The notes beneath the pieces were generated by a model. It was not told the origin of the DNA. It did no database searches and worked only from the letters and a program-made list of their open reading frames with translations. DNA of 64,000 nt from NCBI GenBank assembly GCA_958431815.1, contig CAUASB010000002.1, forward strand, positions 62,001 to 126,000. The letters run 5' to 3'. The position numbers and the translations under genes are program-made. Numbering within the stretch: position 1 is the stretch's first letter; each line of letters begins with the position of its first letter. This document shows positions 36,037 to 44,519 of this stretch, in pieces. Origin of the DNA: an uncultured Eggerthella sp. (GTDB taxonomy: Bacteria > Actinomycetota > Coriobacteriia > Coriobacteriales > Eggerthellaceae).

Positions 36037-36534
36037 TTAGTCAAGACCAAGTACGTGACGCGTGCGGTTCAGCAAGCCACCCTGCTCGATGATATCGGCA
36101 ATGAAGGGCGGGAAAGGCTGAGCCGTAAAGCTTTCACCCGTGGTTTCGTCAGTGATGGTGCCAGACTCGGTATCAACGCTTACCACATCGCCGTTTTTGA
36201 TGGCGTCCACCGCTTCGGGGCACTCCAGAATGGCAAGGCCCGTGTTAATGGAGTTGCGGTAGAAGATGCGCGCAAAGCTCTTGGCAATAACGGCATCCAC
36301 GCCTGCTGCCTTGATGGCGATAGGCGCATGCTCGCGCGAAGAACCGCAGCCGAAGTTCTCTTCAGCAACGATGATGTCGCCGGGTTTTACCTTGTTGACG
36401 AATTCAACGTCCAAGTCTTCCAGGCAGTGCTTGGCAAGCTCGGAAGGCTCGGAAGTGGTGAGGTAACGGGCCGGAATGATAACGTCGGTGTCGATGTCGC
36501 GGCCGTAGCGATGAACAGTTCCTTTGAAATGCAT
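36037..36534 (-). CDS. leuD: 3-isopropylmalate dehydratase small subunit
   Basis: This 165-residue subunit pairs with LeuC to isomerise isopropylmalate. It has VHRYGRDIDTDVIIPARYL, the conserved FGCGSSREHAPIA and AIIAKSFARIFYRNSINTG-like segments. The length is that of the archaeal/actinobacterial short LeuD type. It starts 14 nt after the leuC stop, so the two are co-transcribed. Confidence 0.95.
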   Translation of the reverse strand: MHFKGTVHRYGRDIDTDVIIPARYLTTSEPSELAKHCLEDLDVEFVNKVKPGDIIVAEENFGCGSSREHAPIAIKAAGVDAVIAKSFARIFYRNSINTGLAILECPEAVDAIKNGDVVSVDTESGTITDETTGESFTAQPFPPFIADIIEQGGLLNRTRHVLGLD

Positions 36535-36548
36535 GTTCGCTCTCCTAA

Positions 36549-37817
36549 TTAGTCAAGATCTTCGGGAAGGCCGATGTGACCGAGTACGGCGCTTGCAGCG
36601 GCAACGGCCGGCGAGGAAAGGTACACCTCGCTGGTGGGGTCGCCCATGCGGCCGACGAAGTTGCGGTTCGTGGTTGCAATGGAACGCTCGCCGGCAGCAA
36701 GAATGCCCATGTAGCCGCCCAGGCAAGGACCGCAGGTGGGCGTGGAAATTGCGCAGTTGGCGTCCAGGAAGATATCCATAAGGCCCTCGTCGATGCACTG
36801 ACGATATACCTGCTGCGTGGCAGGAATAACAATGCAGCGAACGTCACGATGAACCTTGTGACCCTTCAGCACGGCAGCAGCCTGACGCATGTCTTCGATG
36901 CGGCCATTGGTGCACGATCCGATAACCGACTGCTGGATAACGATATCGCGCGCATCGGCAGCAGGACGTGTGTTGGAAGGCAAATGCGGGAACGCAACCG
37001 TGGGAACAATGTCCTGCGCGTCGATGTTGTACACCTTCGCGTACACAGCGTCAGGATCAGAATGATATTCAGTGTAGGGGCGCTCGGTGCGACCATCCAT
37101 GTACTTGCGGGTTACATCGTCCACCGGAATAAGGCCGGCCTTGCCGCCTGCCTCGATTGCCATGTTGGAAATGGAAAGGCGCTCGTCCATGGTAAGGCCC
37201 TCAATAGCGCTGCCACGGAACTCCATTGCCTGATACAGGGCGCCGTCAACGCCGATCATGCCGATGATGTGCAGGATGATGTCCTTGCCCGTTACGCCAG
37301 GACGAAGCTCGCCTTCGATGTTGAAAAGCAGGCTTTCAGGAACCTTGAACCATGCCTTGCCCGTCGCATAGCCCACAGCAGCATCGGTGGAACCAACGCC
37401 GGTGGAAAATGCGCCAAGTGCACCATAGGTGCAGGTATGGCTGTCGGCACCGATGATAAGGTCGCCAGCGCCCACAACGCCCTGCTCGGGAAGAAGCGCA
37501 TGCTCAACGCCCATGCAGCCCACTTCGTAGTAGTGGGTAATGCCCTGCTCGCGTGCGAAATCGCGGGTCATCTTCGCCTGCTCGGCGCTTTTGATGTCCT
37601 TGTTGGGAACATAGTGATCGGGAACCAGAGCGATCTTCGTGGGATCGAAAACCTTATCAACACCGATCTTCTTGAATTCCTTGATGGCGATAGGTGAAGT
37701 AACGTCGTTGGAAAGAACGAGGTCAAGGTTACACTCGATCAACTGGCCGGGAACCACTTCCTCGAGCCCTGCATGGGCTGCAAGGATCTTCTCTGCCATG
37801 GTCATAGGACGTGGCAT
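36549..37817 (-). CDS. leuC: 3-isopropylmalate dehydratase large subunit
   Basis: This 422-residue aconitase-family subunit carries the 4Fe-4S cluster. Visible are the HTCTYGALGAF substrate region, GSCTNGRIEDMR (first cluster Cys) and TPTCGPCLGGYMG (other two). The shorter HacA/LeuC subtype fits the small LeuD. ATG 37817 has AAGGAG 5 nt upstream; a longer open frame to 37853 lacks a ribosome site. An inverted repeat resembling a LexA site lies 58-96 nt upstream. Confidence 0.95.
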   Translation of the reverse strand: MPRPMTMAEKILAAHAGLEEVVPGQLIECNLDLVLSNDVTSPIAIKEFKKIGVDKVFDPTKIALVPDHYVPNKDIKSAEQAKMTRDFAREQGITHYYEVGCMGVEHALLPEQGVVGAGDLIIGADSHTCTYGALGAFSTGVGSTDAAVGYATGKAWFKVPESLLFNIEGELRPGVTGKDIILHIIGMIGVDGALYQAMEFRGSAIEGLTMDERLSISNMAIEAGGKAGLIPVDDVTRKYMDGRTERPYTEYHSDPDAVYAKVYNIDAQDIVPTVAFPHLPSNTRPAADARDIVIQQSVIGSCTNGRIEDMRQAAAVLKGHKVHRDVRCIVIPATQQVYRQCIDEGLMDIFLDANCAISTPTCGPCLGGYMGILAAGERSIATTNRNFVGRMGDPTSEVYLSSPAVAAASAVLGHIGLPEDLD

Positions 37818-37874
37818 ACGCTCTCCTTCTTCAGTGCTTTGCGTTAAACGCACTAATTATAGCACCCAAACAAC

Positions 37875-37913
37875 AACAGAACGTTTGCTCAAATATCGAA
37901 CAAACGTTCTGTT
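37875..37913. promoter_or_regulatory. Perfect 13-bp inverted repeat upstream of leuC
   Basis: AACAGAACGTTTG and CAAACGTTCTGTT flank a 13-nt spacer. The right half contains CGAACAAACGTTCT (37898-37911), which fits the Gram-positive LexA box pattern CGAAC-N4-GTTC. Alternatively, on the minus strand it is a hairpin followed by TTGTTGTTTGG and could terminate the upstream dnaJ-like gene. Confidence 0.5.
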
Positions 37914-37979
37914 AAAATTTCCGACATAGCAGTGGCCATCGGATTTTGCGGATAAAGCTTCCAGAAGGAGATGGGGACC

Positions 37980-38951
37980 TCAGTCCTTCTTCAATTCCCT
38001 AATCGTTTTAAGGTGTCGGTACACATTCGATATGTCGAAGCCAACCGCGCACACGAACAGCAGAAGCGCAACGATGCCGATTGCCGCATCCCCGCCTGGC
38101 GTGAAGATAAGCGCCAGCATGGCAAAGGGAACCAGCAGAATCAGCGAAAGGAAATTCAAACGTTTCCATATCCCCTGTCCGATGGAAATGATGGTGTACA
38201 AGTACAAACCCGTTGCCGGTGCGCTAAGCAGGAAAGAAAGCGCTAAAACGACCAACTTCGCCGCAATAAGCTCACCATCAAGCCGCAAGTCGGCCTTGGC
38301 TTCATGCAGCAGCTCTTCCTTCGTAGGCTCGTTTGGGAAGAATGAGCTGAAATCGAATACCGTACCGGCAAAGGGATTTTGCCCTGCATACGGGTTCTGC
38401 GAGCGGTAGCGCGATTGCGAGCCATTTGAAGCTCCGGTGTTGCCGCCTTCGGCGGAGCCAGCAAAGGGATTGCCTGCCGAAGAACCGGCAGAACCCGATG
38501 TGCGAAATGGGTCGGCCCACGAAAACGGGTTGGCGCCAAAGGGGCTTCCTGCAAAGGGATTGCCACTCGTACTGGTATACGTGGTTTTGTTGCCGTTTTC
38601 ATCCCATGTGGTCCACACGAACGTTTCAGAGAAAGGCCACCCTTCGAAAGGAACGCCCTGCCCCGTTTGCCCGCCCTGCGGCCTGGTTGCCGTATAGGGG
38701 TTGTATGAAAACGGCGCGCCATACGGCGTTCCCGAAGTGGTGTACTCAGGGTCCCACGAATGGTTCAAAAGCACATCGCGCGCCTCGTTGATGAGCTTCG
38801 TCTTCTCTTCAGCTTTGGCACGCGCCGCCTCGTCCTGACCGAATTTGTCGGGATGGTTGGCAATGATGAGCTTGCGATGCGCCTTCTTGATATCGTCTTC
38901 GGTGGCGCCTTCCTGCAAGCCCAGGGTTTTGAGTGCTTCTGACTTCTTCAT
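37980..38951 (-). CDS. J-domain membrane protein with NPF-rich linker
   Basis: This 323-residue protein starts with a J domain (residues 1-65; HPD in IANHPDKFG), which stimulates DnaK ATPase. A central region of about 140 residues rich in Gly, Asn, Pro and Phe follows, with repeated NPFAGS-like units (NPFAGSPFGANPFSWADPF, NPFAGSAEGG, NPYAGQNPFAG). The C-terminus has three or four membrane helices and a basic tail. There is no zinc finger or DnaJ C-domain, so it is not a canonical DnaJ. It probably recruits DnaK to the membrane. It ends 3 nt after the nitroreductase-side boundary and shares that operon. Confidence 0.82.
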   Translation of the reverse strand: MKKSEALKTLGLQEGATEDDIKKAHRKLIIANHPDKFGQDEAARAKAEEKTKLINEARDVLLNHSWDPEYTTSGTPYGAPFSYNPYTATRPQGGQTGQGVPFEGWPFSETFVWTTWDENGNKTTYTSTSGNPFAGSPFGANPFSWADPFRTSGSAGSSAGNPFAGSAEGGNTGASNGSQSRYRSQNPYAGQNPFAGTVFDFSSFFPNEPTKEELLHEAKADLRLDGELIAAKLVVLALSFLLSAPATGLYLYTIISIGQGIWKRLNFLSLILLVPFAMLALIFTPGGDAAIGIVALLLFVCAVGFDISNVYRHLKTIRELKKD

Positions 38952-38953
38952 AG

Positions 38954-39532
38954 CTAGAACAAGATGCTGTCAAGAGAACGCTTAGGCACGAAATGCACGC
39001 CGTTCTCGTCGCGATAGTACTTCACATCGTCGTTTTCCATATCAACCACGCGCACCTCTTCGCACGGCTTGCCCAAAGCCAGCACCATAACTGGCTCAAG
39101 GTTTTCGGGCATATCAAGGATTTCCTTCAGTTCTTTCTTCTTGAACGATTCCACCATGCAGCCGCCAAAGCCCTCTTCGGTGGAAGCCAGCATGATGGTC
39201 TGAGCGCAGATGCCCATGTCTACCTGGGCTGCCTTCGGGGAGGAAACGGTGGTGTCAACCGCCATGATGATGTAGCCCGTGGGGCGTTCCTTTTCCTCGG
39301 GGCCGTCCCAGTCGGTAAGGTAGCCGGCCCATGCCAGGGTGTCGTACACCTTTGCGCACATCTCACGGTCGGAAACGATATGGTAGCGCAGGGGCTGCAG
39401 GTTCTTCGCGCTTGCCGTGTAGCGGGTATTGTCTACCCACTTGCGCATCAGGCTTTCGGGCACGCGATAGTTGCTGCGGAAACGGCGATAGCTGCGAGTA
39501 GTATGCGAAAGATGTTCGATGAAACTTGGCAT
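38954..39532 (-). CDS. Nitroreductase-family flavoprotein
   Basis: This 192-residue FMN-dependent oxidoreductase has the nitroreductase fold: TRSYRRFRSNYRVPESLM at the N-terminus (phosphate-binding Arg residues), NTRYTASAKNLQPLRY, the VDMGICAQTIMLAST helix and LGKP near the end. Substrates may be nitro compounds, quinones or flavins. ATG 39532 follows AAAGGAA with a 5-nt gap. The downstream J-domain gene starts 3 nt after its stop. Confidence 0.88.
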   Translation of the reverse strand: MPSFIEHLSHTTRSYRRFRSNYRVPESLMRKWVDNTRYTASAKNLQPLRYHIVSDREMCAKVYDTLAWAGYLTDWDGPEEKERPTGYIIMAVDTTVSSPKAAQVDMGICAQTIMLASTEEGFGGCMVESFKKKELKEILDMPENLEPVMVLALGKPCEEVRVVDMENDDVKYYRDENGVHFVPKRSLDSILF

Positions 39533-39593
39533 CAAGATTCCTTTCTTGTGGAAACCGATAGTGGAATGGCAACGGTGTTACCCGTGCACGTAA

Positions 39594-40787
39594 TTACTCT
39601 TCTTCAACGGCAAGTTGCTCGGATTCGCGCTCTGCCGCCATGGGGTCTTCCCCGCTCTCCTTCTTCACGGCCTGAGGGCGCAAAGCATCGCGCTGCGCCT
39701 TGTGCTGCGCAGCTTCCAGGGCAAGCTCTTCTTTCTTGCGCTGGCGGTTGAAGTTGCCGTCTTCGACCTTCTTCTTTTCCTTTTTCTGGGGACGGAAGGT
39801 TTTTGTGGTTTGGATGAGGATGGCACCGATGAGGAACGGCATCCAGAACACGATGCCGCGATATACCAGACCAATGGCCATGCCAGCCGTAGCCGATGCG
39901 CCGAATGCCGTGAAGGCAACGGTAACCGCAGCCTCTACCACGCCAACGCCCTGCGGCGTGAAGGAAACCATGGCGAACAACGTGGCAACCACATACCCGC
40001 ATACCAGCGATTCGGGCACCGTAACGCCGAACGCATAGCCTACCAGGCAGAACGCCGAAAGCTCACAGCAGCTTGCAATAAGCGAACAACCCCAGGCCTT
40101 CAACGTGGTTTTCGGGTTTTGGACAATGAGCTTTGCCGCGCTTGAAAAGGAATGGACTGTCTTTTCAACCCACGGAGCCATCGGGTCTTTGTGGAAGCGC
40201 ACCAGCACCTTGTTGATGAAGCGCGCGATGGGCGTAAGGATGCGGATAACCAGTTGGGGGTTTTTATGCCCCAGCACCATGACCGAAATCATGGCGCCCA
40301 CCAAAACAATAACCACCAAGCCGAACAGGAACCAGATAGGCGACAAGCCAACGGTAAGCGCCAGGATGGCAAAACCTATGATCATGATGGTGGCAAAGGC
40401 GGAATCAACGGTGATCTGCATCAACAACGCTGCCGATGTGGCCTTGCCCGGCGCAATGCCACGCCTGCGCGCATCGTCAACCACCAGCGTGGTGCCGGCA
40501 AGGTTCAGCGAAGGAACCACGGTATTCAGGAAAAACGTGCCGAACACCAGCGGCAACGTGTTTTTCGGATGCATGGTTTCGTTTACTGCCTTGAAGGAAA
40601 AGCTGTAAGCGAAACTCTGAGAAATGTACTTGCAAAGCTGCGTGAGGATAGCGATAACCAAGGGGATCATAGCGCCCTGGGCCATGGTAGACGCCAGTTC
40701 GTTGATTTGATCGCCGCGTAAAAAGACGAAGGCCAGCACAATGATGATGACCAAACCGCCCATAAGATTTCGAATATTGAACTTCAC
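39594..40787 (-). CDS. Lysylphosphatidylglycerol synthase-like flippase membrane protein (UPF0104)
   Basis: This 397-residue integral membrane protein has about eight helices and the UPF0104/MprF flippase-like pattern (TTLVVDDARRRGIAPGKATS, SFTPQGVGVVEAAVTVAF). It ends in a highly charged cytoplasmic tail (from about residue 335: PQKKEKKKVEDGNFNRQRKK and on). The synthase domain of MprF is absent. It may translocate a lipid or polyisoprenoid. It precedes the nitroreductase gene by 61 nt. Confidence 0.82.
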   Translation of the reverse strand: MKFNIRNLMGGLVIIIVLAFVFLRGDQINELASTMAQGAMIPLVIAILTQLCKYISQSFAYSFSFKAVNETMHPKNTLPLVFGTFFLNTVVPSLNLAGTTLVVDDARRRGIAPGKATSAALLMQITVDSAFATIMIIGFAILALTVGLSPIWFLFGLVVIVLVGAMISVMVLGHKNPQLVIRILTPIARFINKVLVRFHKDPMAPWVEKTVHSFSSAAKLIVQNPKTTLKAWGCSLIASCCELSAFCLVGYAFGVTVPESLVCGYVVATLFAMVSFTPQGVGVVEAAVTVAFTAFGASATAGMAIGLVYRGIVFWMPFLIGAILIQTTKTFRPQKKEKKKVEDGNFNRQRKKEELALEAAQHKAQRDALRPQAVKKESGEDPMAAERESEQLAVEEE

Positions 40788-40924
40788 TGCTGGGAGGACC
40801 TTTTTTCTGTATATCAGTAGGAAGACAGTATTTGAGTATATCAGACCCCCAGCTCTACGCCCGAACCCCCATAAAACCAGCGGGAACGCGCATCTGGCAA
40901 TGCGGGATTGAACGCTGCAAGCAA

Positions 40925-41199
40925 TTAAAAGATCGAAAAGCCAGAAAGCCGAGCCCTAAAGAGCCCGGCTTCCCAAACCATGCAGCTACCTAATACTAAT
41001 TTGACATGCTTCTGCTCTTCGACGCATTGAAGCAGATGCATGTTGATGATGTTCTGACAAGGAATACCCGTTCTCTCCGATTCCCTCTTGAAGTAGTCGA
41101 TGACTTTCACATCCATGTTCATCGTAATCGGTTTACGCAAGCGCTCCGCATAAGGATGGGATTCGGCTTGCTGTTCTCAAAATCAAATTCCTTTTTCAT
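40925..41199 (-). pseudogene. Frameshifted BrnA/CopG-type antitoxin gene
   Basis: From ATG 41199 (GGGAGG 7 nt upstream) the frame reads MKKEFDFENSKPNP, then shifts; the correct continuation YAERLRKPITMNMDVKVIDY resumes in another frame. The break is a 5-bp insertion (41153-41157, AGGAT on the plus strand) that looks like an imperfect tandem duplication of the neighbouring 5-mer. The rest is a ribbon-helix-helix antitoxin (FKRESERTGIPCQNIINMHL). The C-terminus also runs past the expected end through an imperfect hairpin. No partner toxin gene is adjacent. Confidence 0.75.
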
Positions 41200-41328
41200 C
41201 GCATTGCCTCCCAACAACTCTCGCTACCCAGCCTCGTCATCCTGTGCGCTGAAACAACTTTGGCTGAACCAGCATCAAGCCACTTGCAATAGCCAGCAAG
41301 AAAGCCCACTTGCACCGCAGCTGTTTAC

Positions 41329-41652
41329 CTATTTGCCGTCAATCGGTCGTGGCGCCACGAGGCGGGCGTAGTCTTGCCTTTGGTGAAACACGTGGGCAAC
41401 CACAAGATCATCGCCGTCAAGGTAATAGAGAAACAGGTACTTATCAAACAGGGCAGATCGATATCCCAAGCGCGCAAGCTTGCCTACTCGACACAGCCCA
41501 TACGTCAGGGTGCCTGACGAAAGCCTTTCAAGTTGATCATCAAGGGAATCGAGAAAATTCTTGGCGGCCTTCGGACTGCGCAGGGTCAGTCCGGCAACTA
41601 TCGCATCGACTTCCTCTAAAGCACTTTCCAGAAAACGTTTATTGAAGGCCAT
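41329..41652 (-). CDS. ParE/RelE-family toxin
   Basis: This 107-residue protein matches the RelE/ParE toxin fold: helical start FLESALEEVDAIVAGLTLRSPKAAKNFLD, then strands with YGLCRVGKLARLGYRSALFDKYLFLYYLDG and VVAHVFHQRQDYARLV. Its start overlaps the antitoxin end by 14 nt, the usual antitoxin-first arrangement. Whether it acts on gyrase (ParE) or on mRNA (RelE) cannot be told from sequence. Confidence 0.85.
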   Translation of the reverse strand: MAFNKRFLESALEEVDAIVAGLTLRSPKAAKNFLDSLDDQLERLSSGTLTYGLCRVGKLARLGYRSALFDKYLFLYYLDGDDLVVAHVFHQRQDYARLVAPRPIDGK

Positions 41653-41911
41653 AGCGTTCCCTTAAACCGCTAATGGCCGAATCGGCATCCACGGAACGCC
41701 CCTCTGCCTTCTCGCGCTCGGCGACGATCATGCGCTCCATCAACTTGTTCTCTGCGGCAAGCTGCTGCAACTTATCGTAGTCGGAGCTTCGCATGACAAC
41801 GAACTGGTCGTACCCATTTTTGGTAACAGTTATAGGACCAGGAGCAGTTTCAACCAACTCCATGAAAGCAGCGGTATCACGAAGGTCTTTGATTGGCACG
41901 CAAATTGACAT
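41639..41911 (-). CDS. Phd/YefM-type antitoxin
   Basis: This 90-residue DNA-binding antitoxin has the Phd/YefM N-terminal fold: CVPIKDLRDTAAFMELVETA, then PITVTKNGYDQFVVMRSSDYDKL. The charged C-terminus would bind the toxin. ATG 41911 has AGGAG upstream. An in-frame extension to 42082 exists only because the family A repeat is open in this frame; it should not be included. A GCATAATTATGC palindrome just upstream is the likely autoregulatory operator. Confidence 0.88.
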   Translation of the reverse strand: MSICVPIKDLRDTAAFMELVETAPGPITVTKNGYDQFVVMRSSDYDKLQQLAAENKLMERMIVAEREKAEGRSVDADSAISGLRERYGLQ

Positions 41912-41940
41912 CGCCCTACTCCTTATTAGCTCTCTTTTGT

Positions 41941-41963
41941 GCATAACTTTAGCATAATTATGC
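41941..41963. promoter_or_regulatory. Toxin-antitoxin operator
   Basis: A perfect 12-bp palindrome GCATAATTATGC at 41952-41963 and a further GCATAA half-site at 41941 lie 30-50 nt before the antitoxin start. This is typical for an autoregulated toxin-antitoxin promoter. Confidence 0.55.
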
Positions 41964-41974
41964 ATAAAAGAGAG

Positions 41975-42124
41975 TGAGCCTCTGATGAGCACAGGTGGCG
42001 GGAAAGCGGGCGCTTGGCGTGTTTTGCACGTCAAGCCCGCTTTAGCCGCCAGCTGTGCCATCAGAGGCTCGCGTAGCGTCATAGCATCTCGTATGTTTTG
42101 CGCCGCTCAGCCGAACTGCGCAAC
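41975..42124 (-). repeat. Structured 3'-UTR element, family A, copy 2 (after purH)
   Basis: In purH orientation it starts 4 nt past the stop with TTGCGCAGTTC-GGCT-GAGCGGCGCAA, then ATGACGCTACG and the long stem GAGCCTCTGATG/CATCAGAGGCTC. Against copy 1, two C-G pairs of the outer stem have become T-A pairs, with both partners changed. The middle stem AAAGCGGGC/GCCCGCTTT is perfect. Confidence 0.85.
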
Positions 42125-42128
42125 TTAA

Positions 42129-43712
42129 TTAGTGACGGAAGTGACGATGGCCCGTGAACACCATGGCAATGCCGTGTTCGTCACAAGCTTCGATAACCTC
42201 TTCGTCACGGATGGAACCGCCAGGCTGAATAATGGCCTTGACGCCGTACTCGGCCAGCGTGTCGATATTGTCACGGAACGGGAAGAACGCATCGGATGCG
42301 CATACCAGGCCTTCAGCGGGAACACCCATGCGCTCGCATGCCTCATGGGCACGCTCGCACGCAAGCTTGGCGGAATCAACGCGGTTGGGCTGGCCAGGTC
42401 CCATGCCAATGCCGGCATGATCCTTGGAAACCAGGATTGCGTTGGACTTCACGCCCTTGCACACCTTCCAGGCGAACAGCATTTCGTGCAGTTCTTCATC
42501 GGTCGGCTTCTTCTTGGTGGGAACGGTGAACTCGACAGGATCTTCGTCCACGCGGTCAACTTCCTGGGCAAGCATGCCGCCGTCAACCGAGCGGAACTCA
42601 AGGGCGGCAGGAGCATCTACCCCACCCGTTGCAAGCACGCGCAGGTTCTTCTTCTGCTGCAGAAGCTCAAGGGCATCGGGCGCGAACGAAGGCGCGATAA
42701 GCACTTCCACGAACAGGTGGTTGGCATTGATATGCTCAACGAACTCCTTGTTCACCTCAACGTTTGCGGCAATAATTCCGCCGTAAGCGCTCTTGGGGTC
42801 GCAGGCGAATGCCTTGTCGAAAGCGGTTACCACATCGGCCGCCGTAGCAGAACCGCAGGGGTTCTGATGCTTCAGCACCACAACGGCAGGCTCGTCGAAT
42901 TCGCGAACCAGCGTCCAACACGCATCGGTGTCAAGGATGTTGTTGTACGAAAGCTCCTTGCCATTGAGCTGCTTGGCGTTTACCAAGGAATGCTCGGTGG
43001 CAAATTCGGGCACGCGATAGAACGCAGCGTTCTGATGCGGGTTTTCGCCATAGCGAAGACCCTGCTGCTTTACCAGGTGGATATCGCGCTGCTCGGGGAA
43101 TTCCTCGGGCTTTTCAAGCTGCGAGCCAAGCCACTGGGCAATGGCGCCGTCGTAGGCGTTGGTGGTCTGGAACACGCGCAGGGCAAGCTGGGTACGGGTT
43201 GCCAACGTGGTGGCACCGTCGTTCGCGCGCATCTCGGAAAGGATGGCGCCGTAGCTTGCCGGGTCGGTTACCACAGCAACGCTGGCGAAGTTCTTCGCGG
43301 CGGAACGCAGCATGGAAGGGCCGCCGATGTCGATGTTCTCGATGCAGGTACCGAAATCAGCACCGGATTCCACCGTCTTCTCGAACGCATAGAGGTTGAC
43401 AACCACCATGTCGATCATTTCGATGCCATGCTCGGCAGCCTGGGCCATATGCTCGGGGTTGTCGCGCTTGGCAAGCAAGCCGCCATGTACCGCAGGATGC
43501 AGGGTCTTAACGCGACCGTCCATCATCTCGGGGAACTTGGTTACCTCGTCGATAGGGGTTACGGGAACACCTGCCTCTGCGATAACGCGAGCCGTGCCAC
43601 CCGTCGAGATGATCTGCGCCCCGAATTCCTCGGACAATGCGCGCGCGAACTCGACCACGCCCGTCTTGTCCGTTACCGACATAAGAACACGCTTTACCTT
43701 TGGATCTGCCAC
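42129..43712 (-). CDS. purH: Bifunctional AICAR formyltransferase / IMP cyclohydrolase
   Basis: This 527-residue enzyme performs the last two steps of IMP synthesis. The IMP cyclohydrolase domain is N-terminal (SVTDKTGVVEFARAL, IISTGGTARVIAEAG, VKTLHPAVHGG). The formyltransferase domain follows with LRYGENPHQNAAFYR, VVLKHQNPCG (catalytic Lys-His) and FFPFRDNID near the end. I chose GTG 43712, with AAAGG 9 nt upstream. It is the last gene of the purFMNH group, and a structured repeat begins 4 nt after its stop. Confidence 0.96.
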   Translation of the reverse strand: MADPKVKRVLMSVTDKTGVVEFARALSEEFGAQIISTGGTARVIAEAGVPVTPIDEVTKFPEMMDGRVKTLHPAVHGGLLAKRDNPEHMAQAAEHGIEMIDMVVVNLYAFEKTVESGADFGTCIENIDIGGPSMLRSAAKNFASVAVVTDPASYGAILSEMRANDGATTLATRTQLALRVFQTTNAYDGAIAQWLGSQLEKPEEFPEQRDIHLVKQQGLRYGENPHQNAAFYRVPEFATEHSLVNAKQLNGKELSYNNILDTDACWTLVREFDEPAVVVLKHQNPCGSATAADVVTAFDKAFACDPKSAYGGIIAANVEVNKEFVEHINANHLFVEVLIAPSFAPDALELLQQKKNLRVLATGGVDAPAALEFRSVDGGMLAQEVDRVDEDPVEFTVPTKKKPTDEELHEMLFAWKVCKGVKSNAILVSKDHAGIGMGPGQPNRVDSAKLACERAHEACERMGVPAEGLVCASDAFFPFRDNIDTLAEYGVKAIIQPGGSIRDEEVIEACDEHGIAMVFTGHRHFRH

Positions 43713-43805
43713 CTGGTACCGCCTTTCCAATTTGCCTGGTTCTTGTATCTGTTCTTTGCTATTTCCCAGCATACCAACATGCCGGCATGCCTAGGTTTCC
43801 GAAAA

Positions 43806-43829
43806 TGAAAATGCCCGCTGAAGCGGCAT
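43806..43829 (-). terminator. Hairpin downstream of purN
   Basis: ATGCCGCT and AGCGGGCAT form an 8-bp stem with one bulge, followed by TTTTCATTTTC on the minus strand. It lies 9 nt after the purN stop and may partially terminate before purH. Confidence 0.5.
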
Positions 43830-43837
43830 GCGCTGCG

Positions 43838-44458
43838 CTATTCGGTTATGCGCACCTTCCTGGTTTCAGGGCATACGCTCACGCGCCCTTCGGCAAGAAG
43901 CTGCACCACATGCGGGTACAGCTCATGCTCGGCAGCATGGATGCGCGCCTCAAGCGCTTCGATGCTCTCACCTTCGCGCACTTCCACGGCACGCTGGGCA
44001 ATGATGGGACCCTTGTCGTAATCCGCGTTGGCAAAGTGCACGGTAACACCCGTTACCTTCACGCCGAAGTTGTATGCATCTTCGATGGCATGCGCGCCCT
44101 TGAACGAAGGGAGCAGCGCCGGGTGAAGGTTCACTACCCTGTCGGGGTACGCATCAAGGATTTCTGAAGTGACCATGCGCATGTAACCGGCCATGATCAC
44201 GTATTCCGCGCCTGCATCTTTCAAGGCATCAGCAATGCGCTGGTTGGCCGCAGCCGCATCGGCATAGGCCTCGCGGTTCATAACCAAAACGGGGATGCCC
44301 GCTTTCTTCGCACGCTCGATGCCATACGCATCGGGGCGCGAAGACACAACCAGACTGATTTCAGCGTCGAGCGTGCCTTCTTCGATGTGGTCGATAAGAG
44401 ACTGCAGGTTCGAACCGCTTCCGCTGATCAGAACGCCGATGTTCAAAGGCTTTTTCAC
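43838..44458 (-). CDS. purN: Phosphoribosylglycinamide formyltransferase
   Basis: This 206-residue enzyme formylates GAR with 10-formyl-THF. It has the N-terminal IGVLISGSGSNLQSLID, the catalytic region VIMAGYMRMVTSEILDAYP, NLHPALLPSFKGAHAIEDA and the formyl-binding Asp in ANADYDKGPIIAQ. It follows purM by 58 nt, and that spacer holds a perfect palindrome. The length is standard. Confidence 0.96.
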   Translation of the reverse strand: MKKPLNIGVLISGSGSNLQSLIDHIEEGTLDAEISLVVSSRPDAYGIERAKKAGIPVLVMNREAYADAAAANQRIADALKDAGAEYVIMAGYMRMVTSEILDAYPDRVVNLHPALLPSFKGAHAIEDAYNFGVKVTGVTVHFANADYDKGPIIAQRAVEVREGESIEALEARIHAAEHELYPHVVQLLAEGRVSVCPETRKVRITE

Positions 44459-44480
44459 AGAAGCCCTGTCCTTCCTTCCG

Positions 44481-44519
44481 TAAATGAGAAAATGGGGACA
44501 GTCCCCATTTTCTCATTTA
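44481..44519. repeat. Perfect 39-bp GGGAC-core palindrome between purM and purN
   Basis: The 19-bp arms TAAATGAGAAAATGGGGAC are exactly complementary around a single central A. The outermost three bases on the right are the purM stop codon. It is the most perfect member of the family in the window. Confidence 0.9.

Noticed and set aside
37968..37984. GGGGAC...GTCC at the end of the J-domain gene as another palindrome copy
   Set aside because: Arms outside the core do not pair well and the match is short.
40860..40920. Partial copy of the family B element near the flippase gene (GCGCATCTGGCAATGCG)
   Set aside because: Only about 20 bp resemble the element end; the hairpin modules are missing.
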